Origin: Hyphomonas polymorpha PS728
Lineage (GTDB): Bacteria > Pseudomonadota > Alphaproteobacteria > Caulobacterales > Hyphomonadaceae
Direction of reading: 5' to 3'
Assembly (NCBI RefSeq): GCF_000685315.1
Contig: NZ_ARYM01000002.1
Location: forward strand, 1-64,000
Length of the DNA stretch: 64,000 bases
The notes beneath the pieces were generated by a model, which searched no databases, was not told the DNA's origin, and worked only from the letters and a program-made list of their open reading frames with translations. Below, one piece after another: positions 29,026 through 37,712 of this stretch. Numbering within the stretch: position 1 is the stretch's first letter; each line of letters opens with the position of its first letter. The position numbers and the translations under genes are program-made.

Positions 29026-31542
29026 CTATTGAGCTCCGCAGAACCAGCATTCTTCGATCTGGCCCATGGCGCCGGTCATCGATCCGATGGGCGCGCCGGC
29101 GGGGGCAGGGGGCGCCGGGCGCAGGATAGCGGCGGGCAGATCATCCCCGGCCAGATGCTTGCCGATCATGTCCACCAGTGCCCGTGAGGTGTCCGGATTT
29201 GTCCGGATTTGTCCTCTTTTGGGCGCGGAAAGCCGCGTCTGCAGCCCGGCCAGGTAGCTGTCTGTCACAGCCTTGACGCCCGGCGAGGCCGTTTCGCTGC
29301 GTGAGAGGCCAATCAGCTCGGCGACAAAGCGGGTCTGCACAATGCCGCTGAGCGCGGCGAGCCGTGGGCTTTTTTCTTCAGTGAAAACAGATGTTTCCAG
29401 CCGTTCGATCACCTGCCTCAGGGTCAGCGCGCCCGGATCACGTGCCTCATACGCCATCAGCCGGTTGGCGCGGGCCGGATCCAGCACCGCAGATAGCGTC
29501 ACTCTTGCTGCAATCTCTGCAGACGCGGCCAGATCGAACGCCGGCCCCGTGCGGTTCGGGAACAGCTCCTCGATGGTGCCGCCGCCCGCATAGCCGACAT
29601 CGCCCGGCGTCAGGTAGTTCAGCACGCTGTCGGGCAGGTCCAGCGCGGAAGGTTTCAGTGTGTTTACAAGGACTTCCAGCGCCCGGCGCTGCTCGGCGGC
29701 CGCTACCGGCCGGGCGGGGGTCTCGCCTTCGCCTTTCACATGATACCGGAAGTCGAGGCCCCCAATGCTCTTGGCGGCGGCCTCCACCTGATAACGGTGG
29801 TAAAGATAGACCGGCACGATCACGGCGTTCAGCTCAGACAGCGGCCGCCCGTCAGAGAGGGCTTCGGGGCCGAAACTCGCCAGAGCAATCTGGCGGACAG
29901 CCATCACCTCGTCGAGCATCCCGATGGGGTCTGCGCCATTGTCCCAGACGGCGCCGAAAGGGTGGCCTGTGTCCTTGCTGCGGGCATGATTGTCCGACAC
30001 GAAGCGCAGGCCGCTACCATAGGCTTGATCGACCATCTGGTTCAGCGCCGGCAGGTTGTCCCCGCCCTCCGGGAACTGGGCGTAGAGCCATTTCACCGTG
30101 AAAATGTCCCAGGCGCCAAGGCCCGTTGCATAGGCGTTGCTGAAGTCCAGCCCGCCACCGGCCGCCGGGCGCACCCAGGGCGCCGGATAGTCCATCACCG
30201 AGGCTCGGTCATTCGTGCTGGCGGCAAAGTTGTGCGCAAAGCCAAGGGTATGGCCCACCTCATGGGCGGAGAGCTGGCGGATCCGGGCGAGGGAGACCTC
30301 CACCGGATCATCGGCCGCGCCGGTGCCGGTCTTTGCTGCGCCCGCCAGGCCTTCGAAGATCATCCGGTCCTGCCGGACACGCTGGGAGCCGAGAATGACG
30401 TTGGCTTTGAGGATCTCGCCGGTGCGCGGGTCCATCACGCTGCCGCCATAGGACCAGCCGCGCGTCTGGCGGTGCACCCAGTTGATGACATTGTAGCGTA
30501 CATCCAGCGGATGGGCGCCTTCGGGCAGGACCTCTACGCGGTAGGCATTCTCGAAGCCCGCCGCCTCAAAGCCCTGCGCCCACCAGCTGGCGCCTTCAAT
30601 CAGGGCGTCGCGGATCTCTTCAGGCGCGCCATTGTCGACATAGAAGACGATTGGATCCTTCACCGGGCCAGAGGCGGCGGCCGGGTCTACCCGTTCCAGC
30701 CGCATGCGCGGGGAAAAGCGGGAGACGAGCGGCGCGCCCAGCGGGGCGGAGAAATCATGAAAGCCCATGCCGATGCTGGCCGTGCGCTGGTCAAACAGGC
30801 GCGGGGTATAGCCCTCATCGGGAAGGCGCACGAAGGAATGGTGGAGCACCAGCGTTACCGCGCGCGCATCGGCGGCGGTAGCATAGGTCTGCGCGTTTGG
30901 CCTGGAGGTCTCGAAGGTCAGGAAGGCATCGATCTCGGCATTGTCCGGGAAGGAGAGAACAGCGCCCGGATCAGGCATCGAGCGGTCTGCCGCCAGGCGA
31001 TAGTCGCCCGCATCCTTGCCGTGCTTCAGGGCGCTGGCGATGTCGCTGGCGTCGCGCGTCAGAAAGCCGGAAAGGTCGATCAGCAGACGGCCATCCGCGC
31101 CGGTGGCCTCGATGCCCGTGGACCATAGGAAGGAATTGGCAAAGCTCTGCTGAACGGAGCGTTCCTCATCGCTGCGGCCGGAGGTGGCGCGGTATCTCCA
31201 GTTCTCGGCCTCGGCCACCACCTTCTCGCCGATGCGGCGGAAGCGGACAATATCGCCGGAGGTGGCGTTGCCCCGGTCTAGGCCTATGGGGTTGGAGCCG
31301 AGCCCGGCGGTGAGGCCGGTGGAATAGATGAAGCGGACAGAGAGGCCATCCTCATCCGGGGCGGGCAGGGCGGCAAACACCTTGCCGGCGGCCTTGTCGA
31401 CATAGAGGTCCAGAAAGCCGGGCTTTGCCTCAAGGCCCTCGATCTTGCTGGCGAGGCTCGCTGGCGCTTCGGGTTTTGACTGCGCGAAGGCGGGGCCGGC
31501 CAGCAGCAGACAGCCAGCGGCAAGGATAGCGGCAAGTTTCAT
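29026..31542 (-). CDS. Large exported zinc metalloprotease (DUF5117/DUF4953-like)
   Basis: 838 residues from ATG 31542 (a GGGGG stretch precedes it; the frame could extend to 31590). The signal peptide ends AGPAFAQ. The zinc site HEVGHTLGFAHN is an extended HExxHxxGxxH motif. Around it are the TRGWSYGGSVMDPRTGEI region before and the SVMDYP turn after, which define this uncharacterised metzincin-like family seen in proteobacteria and Bacteroidetes. Probably a periplasmic or secreted protease with unknown substrate. A small tandem duplication lies near its 3' end. Confidence 0.87.
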   Translation of the reverse strand: MKLAAILAAGCLLLAGPAFAQSKPEAPASLASKIEGLEAKPGFLDLYVDKAAGKVFAALPAPDEDGLSVRFIYSTGLTAGLGSNPIGLDRGNATSGDIVRFRRIGEKVVAEAENWRYRATSGRSDEERSVQQSFANSFLWSTGIEATGADGRLLIDLSGFLTRDASDIASALKHGKDAGDYRLAADRSMPDPGAVLSFPDNAEIDAFLTFETSRPNAQTYATAADARAVTLVLHHSFVRLPDEGYTPRLFDQRTASIGMGFHDFSAPLGAPLVSRFSPRMRLERVDPAAASGPVKDPIVFYVDNGAPEEIRDALIEGASWWAQGFEAAGFENAYRVEVLPEGAHPLDVRYNVINWVHRQTRGWSYGGSVMDPRTGEILKANVILGSQRVRQDRMIFEGLAGAAKTGTGAADDPVEVSLARIRQLSAHEVGHTLGFAHNFAASTNDRASVMDYPAPWVRPAAGGGLDFSNAYATGLGAWDIFTVKWLYAQFPEGGDNLPALNQMVDQAYGSGLRFVSDNHARSKDTGHPFGAVWDNGADPIGMLDEVMAVRQIALASFGPEALSDGRPLSELNAVIVPVYLYHRYQVEAAAKSIGGLDFRYHVKGEGETPARPVAAAEQRRALEVLVNTLKPSALDLPDSVLNYLTPGDVGYAGGGTIEELFPNRTGPAFDLAASAEIAARVTLSAVLDPARANRLMAYEARDPGALTLRQVIERLETSVFTEEKSPRLAALSGIVQTRFVAELIGLSRSETASPGVKAVTDSYLAGLQTRLSAPKRGQIRTNPDTSRALVDMIGKHLAGDDLPAAILRPAPPAPAGAPIGSMTGAMGQIEECWFCGAQ
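29190..29212. repeat. Short tandem duplication in the metalloprotease gene
   Basis: GTCCGGATTT occurs twice in tandem, followed by GTCC. The 10-bp unit is not a multiple of three, so gain or loss would shift the reading frame close to the C-terminus of the protease. Confidence 0.5.
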
Positions 31543-31716
31543 GATGGCGCCCCCAAGGCTTTGTTTCTCTAGGCCTGCGATTAAGGACATCTTCGCCCGG
31601 AGAGCAATTCAGGCAGCTAACTTTGGCAGTTGCATTGCGCTTCAGCGGCTGCCAAAGCCTCGCGCCTTGAAGAATGCCCCGAACACAGGCATATTCCCGC
31701 GACTTTCTGAGCAACC

Positions 31717-31733
31717 AAAGGAGATCTCCCATA
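31717..31733 (+). promoter_or_regulatory. Strong Shine-Dalgarno deciding an AUA start for infC
   Basis: AAAGGAG at 31717-31723 lies seven bases before ATA at 31731-31733, in the infC frame exactly where IF3 proteins normally begin. No other start codon is near this site. Non-AUG starts on infC are the basis of IF3 autoregulation in E. coli (AUU there). Confidence 0.65.
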
Positions 31734-32273
31734 GCTCGCAGACCTGAAGCCGATGCGCCGCCCAAGAAACAGGCTGGCCCCCGCATCAACGAAGAAATCC
31801 GCGCCGCAAAAGTGCTGCTGATTGACGAGAATGGCGAGAAGCAGGGTGTGATGCCCCTGGCCGCCGCGCTTGACGCGGCTCGAGAAGCATCGATGGACCT
31901 GGTCGAAGTGTCGGCCGGGCAGGAAATCCCGGTCGTCAAGATCCTCGACTATGGTAAGCTGCGCTTTGAAGAGCGCAAGAAAAAGGCCGCAGCCAAGAAG
32001 AAGCAGAAATCTTCCGAGCTGAAAGAGATCAAGATTCGCCCGAACATCGACAAGCACGATTACGAAGTCAAAGCGCGCGCCATCGCCCGCTTCTTCGAAG
32101 AAGGCGACAAGGTGAAGGTGACCCTGCGCTTCCGGGGCCGCGAGATGGCCCACCAGCATCTCGGCATGGAGCTTCTCGAGAAGATGAAGAAGGATTTCGA
32201 GGAGACCGCGAAGGTCGAACTCGAACCCAAGCTCGAGGGCAAGCAGATGACCATGGTGCTCGCCCCGCGCTGA
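31731..32273 (+). CDS. infC: Translation initiation factor IF-3 (probable AUA start)
   Basis: 180 residues if translation begins at ATA 31731, matching the usual IF3 length; an in-frame ATG at 31674 would add 19 residues not seen in the family and has only a weak ribosome site. The IF3 N-domain starts [16 protein letters not shown]. The Lys-rich linker [12 protein letters not shown] separates it from the C-domain ([16 protein letters not shown] ... [16 protein letters not shown]). IF3 binds the 30S subunit and rejects non-canonical starts, so an AUA start would make its own synthesis IF3-sensitive. It heads infC-rpmI-rplT. Confidence 0.93.
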   Translation: MARRPEADAPPKKQAGPRINEEIRAAKVLLIDENGEKQGVMPLAAALDAAREASMDLVEVSAGQEIPVVKILDYGKLRFEERKKKAAAKKKQKSSELKEIKIRPNIDKHDYEVKARAIARFFEEGDKVKVTLRFRGREMAHQHLGMELLEKMKKDFEETAKVELEPKLEGKQMTMVLAPR

Positions 32274-32313
32274 GGGGTGTCCCGGGCTCTGGGCTCATTC
32301 TGGATTAATCGGC

Positions 32314-32333
32314 AGGGCGGCGCAGGCCGCCCT
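32314..32333 (+). terminator. Hairpin after infC (weak terminator-like)
   Basis: AGGGCGGC (32314-32321), loop GCAG, GCCGCCCT (32326-32333), followed by CTTGATT. A perfect eight-base GC stem 41 bases after the infC stop but with few T. It may attenuate read-through into rpmI, which starts after a 188-base gap that likely holds its own promoter. Confidence 0.4.
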
Positions 32334-32461
32334 CTTGATTCATGGCGTATGTTCCGCCATAAGCCGCCACTTCCGGGTTTTGGGGCGACGGCATTGCCCC
32401 CTGACCCGTGTGTCCTGGGCCGCCAGATCTGGTGTGAGCTCTACAGTTTAAGGAGACAAAG

Positions 32462-32662
32462 ATGCCGAAGATGAAGACCAAGAAGGCCGCTGCAAAGCGC
32501 TTCAAAATCACCGCAACGGGCAAGCTGAAGCACGGCGTCGCTGGCAAGCGTCACCGCCTGATGAGCCATAACGCGAAATATATCCGCCAGAACCGCGGCA
32601 CGTCCGTCGGCGCCAAGGCGGATGAAGCCCGCGTGAAAAAGTACCTGCCTTACGGCCTCTAA
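32462..32662 (+). CDS. rpmI: 50S ribosomal protein L35
   Basis: 66 residues, start MPKMKTKKAAAKRFKITATG and the family hallmark HRLMSHNAKYIRQ. TAAGGAGA-type ribosome site just upstream. A basic protein of the large subunit that in most bacteria is encoded between infC and rplT, as here. The upstream non-coding stretch 32274-32461 holds the hairpin at 32314 and otherwise nothing I could name. Confidence 0.97.
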   Translation: MPKMKTKKAAAKRFKITATGKLKHGVAGKRHRLMSHNAKYIRQNRGTSVGAKADEARVKKYLPYGL

Positions 32663-32720
32663 GGCTGGGCAGACCCCTTTAACCCCGTTGATTTTGAACA
32701 CTTTCTGACAGGAGGCCACG

Positions 32721-33083
32721 ATGCCCCGTTCACGCGCCAAAGTTCCCGCCCACGCCCGCCACAAGAAAATCCTGAAGCAGGCCAAGGGTTTCCGCAACCG
32801 CCGCAAGAATACCTTCACCAACGCCCACGCCGCCGTCTGGAAAGCCGGCGAGTATGCTTACGTTGGCCGCAAGGTTAAGAAGCGCCAGTTCCGCTCGCTC
32901 TGGATCCAGCGTATCAACGCTGCCGTCCGCATCCATGACGAGAACCTCAACTATTCGACCTTCATCAACGGCCTGACCAAGGCCGGTATTGAAGTCGACC
33001 GTAAAGTGATGGCTGACCTCGCCGTGCGCGAGCCTGAGGCTTTTGGTGCGCTCGTCGCCCAAGCCAAAGCTGCCCTCGCCTAA
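32721..33083 (+). CDS. rplT: 50S ribosomal protein L20
   Basis: 120 residues with [19 protein letters not shown] at the N-terminus and [13 protein letters not shown] in the middle, both typical of L20. It is an early assembly protein of the 50S subunit and the known autogenous repressor of rpmI-rplT in several bacteria; whether that applies here cannot be judged by eye. AGGAGG ribosome site 8-9 bases before the start. A very small basic gene follows after 21 bases. Confidence 0.97.
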   Translation: MPRSRAKVPAHARHKKILKQAKGFRNRRKNTFTNAHAAVWKAGEYAYVGRKVKKRQFRSLWIQRINAAVRIHDENLNYSTFINGLTKAGIEVDRKVMADLAVREPEAFGALVAQAKAALA

Positions 33084-33104
33084 TCCAGCCCGGAGAGAAA
33101 CAAG

Positions 33105-33266
33105 ATGTCGAAATCCCCGAACAGCGTTCTCACCGCCGGCAAGAAGCCGCGCGTCAAGCGCCGCAACGCCAAATGGACCGCCAACCTTGGAAAGCGGGCA
33201 AAGATCCGCGTGTTTGGTAACACCAAGCGCGCACGCCTTGCTCGCAAGAAGGCTGCGCGCGCCTGA
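33105..33266 (+). CDS. 53-residue highly basic protein after rplT
   Basis: ATG 33105 has GGAGAG seven bases before it; stop TGA 33264-33266; then a terminator. The protein starts MSKSPNSVLTAGKKPRVKRR and ends in TKRARLARKKAARA: 19 of 53 residues are Lys or Arg and none is Asp or Glu, with a single Trp (24) and Phe (37). That composition, the length, the strong ribosome site and the position directly after rplT and before a terminator suggest an RNA- or ribosome-binding protein. I do not recognise it as a known ribosomal protein. Confidence 0.7.
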   Translation: MSKSPNSVLTAGKKPRVKRRNAKWTANLGKRAKIRVFGNTKRARLARKKAARA

Positions 33267-33298
33267 TCGGCGCCCCCGGCCTCGCCTCGTTTTCTGAG

Positions 33299-33330
33299 AC
33301 GCCCGCGGGTTCCGGCCTGCGGGCGTTTTG
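33299..33330 (+). terminator. Rho-independent terminator closing the rpmI-rplT unit
   Basis: CGCCCGC (33300-33306) pairs with GCGGGCG (33319-33325), followed by TTTT. It lies 33 bases after the stop of the small basic protein and 70 bases before pheS, making that small gene the last of the ribosomal-protein transcript. Confidence 0.75.
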
Positions 33331-33398
33331 CTGATTGCCTCGCCCTTATCCTAGCGACTAGAAAGCCGCGACGGTCTGACCTGAAAGGGAAATTCCAA

Positions 33399-34475
33399 GT
33401 GTCCGACATAACCGCGATCGAACAAGAAGCCCTCGCTGCCATAGCAGCGGCGGGCGACCTTGCCGCTCTGGACGCCGTGCGCGTGGCCGAGCTTGGCAAG
33501 AAGGGGCGGGTCTCCGCTCTGATGGGCGCCCTGGGCAAGATGAGCCCGGAAGAACGCAAGGCGCAGGGGCCTCTGCTCAACACCCTCAAGACCCGCGTGG
33601 ATGAGGCCATCCGCCTGCGCAAGGATGTGCTGGAGAATGCCGCGCTTGAAGCGCGCCTGGTGACCGAACGGGTGGACCTGACGCTTCCCCCCGCGCCCGG
33701 CCCCGGCGAGGGCGCGCTGCACCCGGTGATGCAGGTGTTCGAGGAAATCGCCGCGATCTTCGGCGATATGGGGTTCACCGTGGCCGAAGGGCCCGACATC
33801 GAAGACGACTGGCACAATTTCACCGCGCTGAACTTCCCGCTGGGCCATCCGGCGCGGGAGACGCACGACACCTTCTTCATGAAGGCGCTGGAAGGCGACA
33901 CGCCCAAAGTGCTCCGTACGCATACGAGCCCCGTGCAGGTGCGCACGATGATGGAAGAGAAGCCGCCGATCCGCATTCTGGTGCCCGGCCGCGTTTACCG
34001 GAATGACTGGGACGCGACCCATACGCCGATGTTCCACCAGGTCGAAGGCCTGGTGATCGAGAAGGATATCCATATGGGGCACCTCAAAGGCTGCCTTATC
34101 GATTTCGTGAAGGCCTTCTTCGAGGTGGACAATGTGGAGTCGCGTTTCCGGCCCCACTTCTTTCCGTTCACGGAGCCTTCGGCCGAAATGGACGTGAAAT
34201 ATTCCCGCAAGGGCGACGCCATCGAGATTGGCGCCGGTGACCGCTGGATGGAAATCCTTGGCTGCGGCATGGTGCATCCCAATGTGCTGCGCAATTGCGG
34301 CATTGACCCGGCCGTGCATCAGGGCTTTGCCTTCGGCATGGGCGTGGACCGTCTCGCCATGCTGAAATACGGCATGCCGGACCTGCGCCCCTATTTCGAA
34401 GCCGACCCGCAATGGACCCGCCATTACGGCTTCTCACCCTGGCTTACACCATCCGTCAGCGGAGGGCTCAGCTGA
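33399..34475 (+). CDS. pheS: Phenylalanine-tRNA ligase alpha subunit
   Basis: 358 residues from GTG 33399 with AAAGGGA upstream. An N-terminal coiled-coil arm (residues 1-85) is followed by the class II catalytic core: motif 2 around [18 protein letters not shown] and motif 3 [14 protein letters not shown]. With PheT it forms the alpha2-beta2 enzyme that charges tRNA-Phe. Its stop TGA shares one base with the pheT ATG (34475), so the subunits are translationally coupled. I saw no phenylalanine-rich leader peptide before it. Confidence 0.97.
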   Translation: MSDITAIEQEALAAIAAAGDLAALDAVRVAELGKKGRVSALMGALGKMSPEERKAQGPLLNTLKTRVDEAIRLRKDVLENAALEARLVTERVDLTLPPAPGPGEGALHPVMQVFEEIAAIFGDMGFTVAEGPDIEDDWHNFTALNFPLGHPARETHDTFFMKALEGDTPKVLRTHTSPVQVRTMMEEKPPIRILVPGRVYRNDWDATHTPMFHQVEGLVIEKDIHMGHLKGCLIDFVKAFFEVDNVESRFRPHFFPFTEPSAEMDVKYSRKGDAIEIGAGDRWMEILGCGMVHPNVLRNCGIDPAVHQGFAFGMGVDRLAMLKYGMPDLRPYFEADPQWTRHYGFSPWLTPSVSGGLS

Positions 34476-36868
34476 TGCGTTTCTCGCTTTCTTGGCTGAA
34501 CGATCACCTTGTCACCAAGGCGTCGCTTCAGGACATTCTCGATCTGATGCTCAAGGCCGGCCTTGAGGTCGAAGAGGTTATTGATCCGCGCGAGAAGCTC
34601 GCCCCGTTCACGGTCTGCAAGGTGATCGAGGCCGCGCCACATCCCGATGCGGACAAGCTGCGCGTTTGCACGGTGGAGACCATCGACGGGATCAAGCAGA
34701 TCGTCTGCGGCGCGCCGAATGCGCGTGCGGGCATGACGGCCATCTATGCGCCGCTCGGCACCTTCATTCCGGGGCTGGATTTCGCGCTCGACAAGAAGCC
34801 GCGCGCCATTCGCGGCATCGAGAGCCATGGCATGATGTGCTCCTCGCGGGAGCTGGAAACCGGCGATGATCATGACGGGATCATTGATCTGCAGGGAGAC
34901 TTCAAGGTCGGCACGCCGGCGGCTGAAGCGCTCGGTCAGACCGACCCGGTGATCGACTTTGAAGTGACGCCCAACCGGCCCGATTGGCTGGGTGTGCAGG
35001 GCATTGCGCGAGATCTGGCCGCGGCCGGGGCAGGGCGCTTCCTGCGCAATGATCCCAAGAAGATCAATGGCAGCTATGACTGCCCCATCGACATCAAGCT
35101 GGAGGCCCCCGAAGCCTGCCCGATGTTTGCCGGCGCGCTGATCCGGGGCGTCACCAATGGTCCGTCTCCGGACTGGATGCAGGCACGCCTCAAGGCGGCC
35201 GGCCTTCAGCCGAAATCGCTGCTGGTCGATGTGACCAACTATATCTCGCTCGATCGGGCCCGGCCGCTGCACGTTTATGACGCGGCCCGGCTTTCCGGCG
35301 CTGTCGTGGCGCGCCTCGGCAAAGCCGGTGAGACGCTGGAAGCGCTGGACGGGAAAACTTATACCGTCACCGAAGACATGTGCGTTATCGCTGACAATTC
35401 CGGCGCCATCGGCCTTGGCGGCGTGATGGGCGGCGTCTCCACGGCGGTATCGGCAGAGACGGTGGACGTGTTCATCGAAGCGGCCTGGTTCGATCCGCTG
35501 CGCACCGCGCGCACCGGCCGCGCCACGGGCATCCATTCGGACGCCCGCTACCGGTTCGAGCGCGGCGTTGATCCGCAAAGCTGCCTGGACGGGCTCAATC
35601 TCGCGATTGCGCTGATCCTGGAATATGGCGGCGGTCAGGTGTCGAAGGCAAAGATTGCCGGTTCGGTCCCGATCCGTACGCAGAAGGTTACCTTCTACCC
35701 CGTGGATGTCGAGCGCCTGACGGGACTTGTCGTCAAGCCGGCGGAAATGAAGCGTATTCTCAAGGATCTGGAGTTCGACATCGAGGACGCGGGCGACGCC
35801 TGGTATCTGATGCCGCCATCCCACCGGTTCGATATGGAGCAATCGGCCGATATCGTTGAGGAAATTGCGCGCCTGATCGGCTTTGATCAGCTGCCGACCA
35901 CTTCGCTGCCGCTGCCCGAAGGGGGGCGCCGCGTCATCACCACGCCGCGCCAGGCGCGGGTGGCGATCTCGCGCCGCGTCATGGCGGCGCGCGGCTTCCT
36001 CGAAGCGGTCACCTGGAGCTTCATGGCGCGCGAACATGCCGAGCTGTTCGGCATGACCGAAGACGCGCTGAGCGTGGCCAATCCCGTGGCGAGCGAACTG
36101 AACTATATGCGCCCCTCTGCGCTGGGTAACCTTGCCCAGGCAGCCCAGCGCGCCCGCAATCGCGGCGAGCGTACGGTGCGCCTGTTCGAAGCTGGCCCGG
36201 TCTATCTCGGCGATGGCCCCAAAGATCAGCGTACGGTGGTTGCCGGGCTGGTGCTGCCGGCGGCCGAGCGCCACTGGCAGGGCAAGGCCGCGCCTTATGA
36301 TGCGTATGCGGCCAAGGCTGATCTTTTCGCGCTCCTCGCTGCGCTTGGCCAGCCGGGCGACCGGTTCCAGGTGTCGGCGCCGACCCAGCCGCACTGGCAT
36401 CCCGGCCAGGCTGCCAGCCTGAAGCTCGGCCCGAAGATGACGGTCGCCAATTTCGGCGCGCTGCATCCCGGCGTGCTGAAAGCGCTGGATGTGGAAGGCC
36501 CGGTCTATGCATTCGAGCTGAACCTCAACGCCCTGCCGGTGATGAAGGTGAAGGCGACCAAGACCAAGCCCGTGCTGCAACGCGCCGAGCTGACGCCGAT
36601 CCGACGCGACCTGGCTTTCATGGTCGATGCGGGCGTGGCAGCCGGCGAAATCGTGCGTCATGCCCAGTCTGCCGAGAAGCAGCTGATCACCTCCGTAGAT
36701 GTGTTTGACGTCTATCAGGGGCAGGGCGTTGCCGAGGGCAAGAAATCGGTGGCCATCGAGGTTACCCTTCAGCCGAAGGAAGCGCTCAAGGACGAGCAGA
36801 TCCAGCAGGTCATGGAGCGGATTGTTGCTTCCGTCGCCAAGGGAACGGGCGGTGTGCTAAGAGGCTGA
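34475..36868 (+). CDS. pheT: Phenylalanine-tRNA ligase beta subunit
   Basis: 797 residues from ATG 34475, preceded by GGAGGG inside pheS; the frame extends to 34412 but the family starts [12 protein letters not shown]. Domains in order: N-terminal piece, tRNA-binding OB fold (KVIEAAPHPDADKLRVC), the B3/B4 editing domain (DVTNYISLDRARPLHVYD), B5, the catalytic-like core and a C-terminal ferredoxin-fold anticodon-binding domain (LTPIRRDLAFMVD). It binds tRNA and edits Tyr-tRNA-Phe. The K+ channel gene follows 25 bases later. Confidence 0.97.
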   Translation: MRFSLSWLNDHLVTKASLQDILDLMLKAGLEVEEVIDPREKLAPFTVCKVIEAAPHPDADKLRVCTVETIDGIKQIVCGAPNARAGMTAIYAPLGTFIPGLDFALDKKPRAIRGIESHGMMCSSRELETGDDHDGIIDLQGDFKVGTPAAEALGQTDPVIDFEVTPNRPDWLGVQGIARDLAAAGAGRFLRNDPKKINGSYDCPIDIKLEAPEACPMFAGALIRGVTNGPSPDWMQARLKAAGLQPKSLLVDVTNYISLDRARPLHVYDAARLSGAVVARLGKAGETLEALDGKTYTVTEDMCVIADNSGAIGLGGVMGGVSTAVSAETVDVFIEAAWFDPLRTARTGRATGIHSDARYRFERGVDPQSCLDGLNLAIALILEYGGGQVSKAKIAGSVPIRTQKVTFYPVDVERLTGLVVKPAEMKRILKDLEFDIEDAGDAWYLMPPSHRFDMEQSADIVEEIARLIGFDQLPTTSLPLPEGGRRVITTPRQARVAISRRVMAARGFLEAVTWSFMAREHAELFGMTEDALSVANPVASELNYMRPSALGNLAQAAQRARNRGERTVRLFEAGPVYLGDGPKDQRTVVAGLVLPAAERHWQGKAAPYDAYAAKADLFALLAALGQPGDRFQVSAPTQPHWHPGQAASLKLGPKMTVANFGALHPGVLKALDVEGPVYAFELNLNALPVMKVKATKTKPVLQRAELTPIRRDLAFMVDAGVAAGEIVRHAQSAEKQLITSVDVFDVYQGQGVAEGKKSVAIEVTLQPKEALKDEQIQQVMERIVASVAKGTGGVLRG

Positions 36869-36893
36869 CAGAAACAGCAAGGGGACGGCTGGG

Positions 36894-37712
36894 ATGGGAC
36901 TGAAACGGCGGCTTTATGAGGCATTAGCGCCCGAGGCGCGCCGGACGGGTCTATCGCTCACCAATGCCTGCATTGTCGGGCTGGTGATCCTCAGCTTCCT
37001 CTTCCTGGCGCTGGAGACCGAGCCGACCCTGCAGGTGCCGGGCTGGCAGCTTGTGTTCCATGTGTTCAATGTCACCGTGATCTGCATCTTCGCGCTGGAA
37101 TATGTTGCCCGGGTGTGGAGCGCGGGCATTGATCCGGCCTATCGCGGGTTTCGCGGGCGTTTGCGTTTCATGGCGCAATTCTATTCGATTGCCGACCTGC
37201 TGGCCTTTCTGCCGGAGCTGATCCTGATGGCGATGGGCTCGGGGATGTCGCTGCTGGTGCTGCGCGTGCTGCGCCTGGCGCGTCTGATCAAGATTGCGCG
37301 CTTCATTCCTGCCTTTGAAGCGCTGGGCGCAGCCGTGCGGCGGGCAAGCTCGCTGCTTCTCACCTCGCTCGCCCTGGCTGTGACGCTGGTTTATGTGGCT
37401 GCCGTGCTGCTCTATTTCGTCGAGGGCATTGGCGGAAACCAGCAGGAAGCCTTTGCGTCCATTCCGCGCGCCATCTGGTGGTCTGTGGCCACACTGACGA
37501 CGGTGGGCTATGGCGATGTCTATCCGGTGACCCCGCTTGGCCGCTTCTGCGCCGGCATTATCGCGATCGCGGGGATCGGGGTCGTGGCGCTGCCGGCGGG
37601 TGTTTTCGCCAGCGCCTTTTCCGACGAGCTGCGCGAGCGGGAGCTCTCCAGCCTGCGGAGCGAACTGGAACAGACTAGGGCGGATGCTGCCGCGGAGAAA
37701 TCGAATGACTAA
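36894..37712 (+). CDS. Voltage-gated potassium channel (ion transport protein)
   Basis: 272 residues in the six-transmembrane Kv layout. S4 carries spaced arginines in VLRLARLIKIARF. The pore has the K+ selectivity filter TVGYGD (within TLTTVGYGDVYP) between S5 and S6. A short coiled coil (ELRERELSSLRSELEQTRAD) at the C-terminus probably holds the tetramer. It conducts K+ across the inner membrane. The reading frame overlaps the start of dapB by eight bases (37705-37712), suggesting coupling by position only. Confidence 0.92.
   Translation: MGLKRRLYEALAPEARRTGLSLTNACIVGLVILSFLFLALETEPTLQVPGWQLVFHVFNVTVICIFALEYVARVWSAGIDPAYRGFRGRLRFMAQFYSIADLLAFLPELILMAMGSGMSLLVLRVLRLARLIKIARFIPAFEALGAAVRRASSLLLTSLALAVTLVYVAAVLLYFVEGIGGNQQEAFASIPRAIWWSVATLTTVGYGDVYPVTPLGRFCAGIIAIAGIGVVALPAGVFASAFSDELRERELSSLRSELEQTRADAAAEKSND

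Noticed and set aside
31674-31730. ATG 31674 as the infC start.
   Set aside because: It adds 19 residues absent from IF3 proteins and has only a weak ribosome site, while AAAGGAG precedes the ATA at 31731. Not excluded without protein data.
32274-32461. A structured ribosomal-protein leader (L20-type) before rpmI.
   Set aside because: Only a simple GC hairpin at 32314-32333 is visible; no L20-binding pseudoknot could be recognised by eye.
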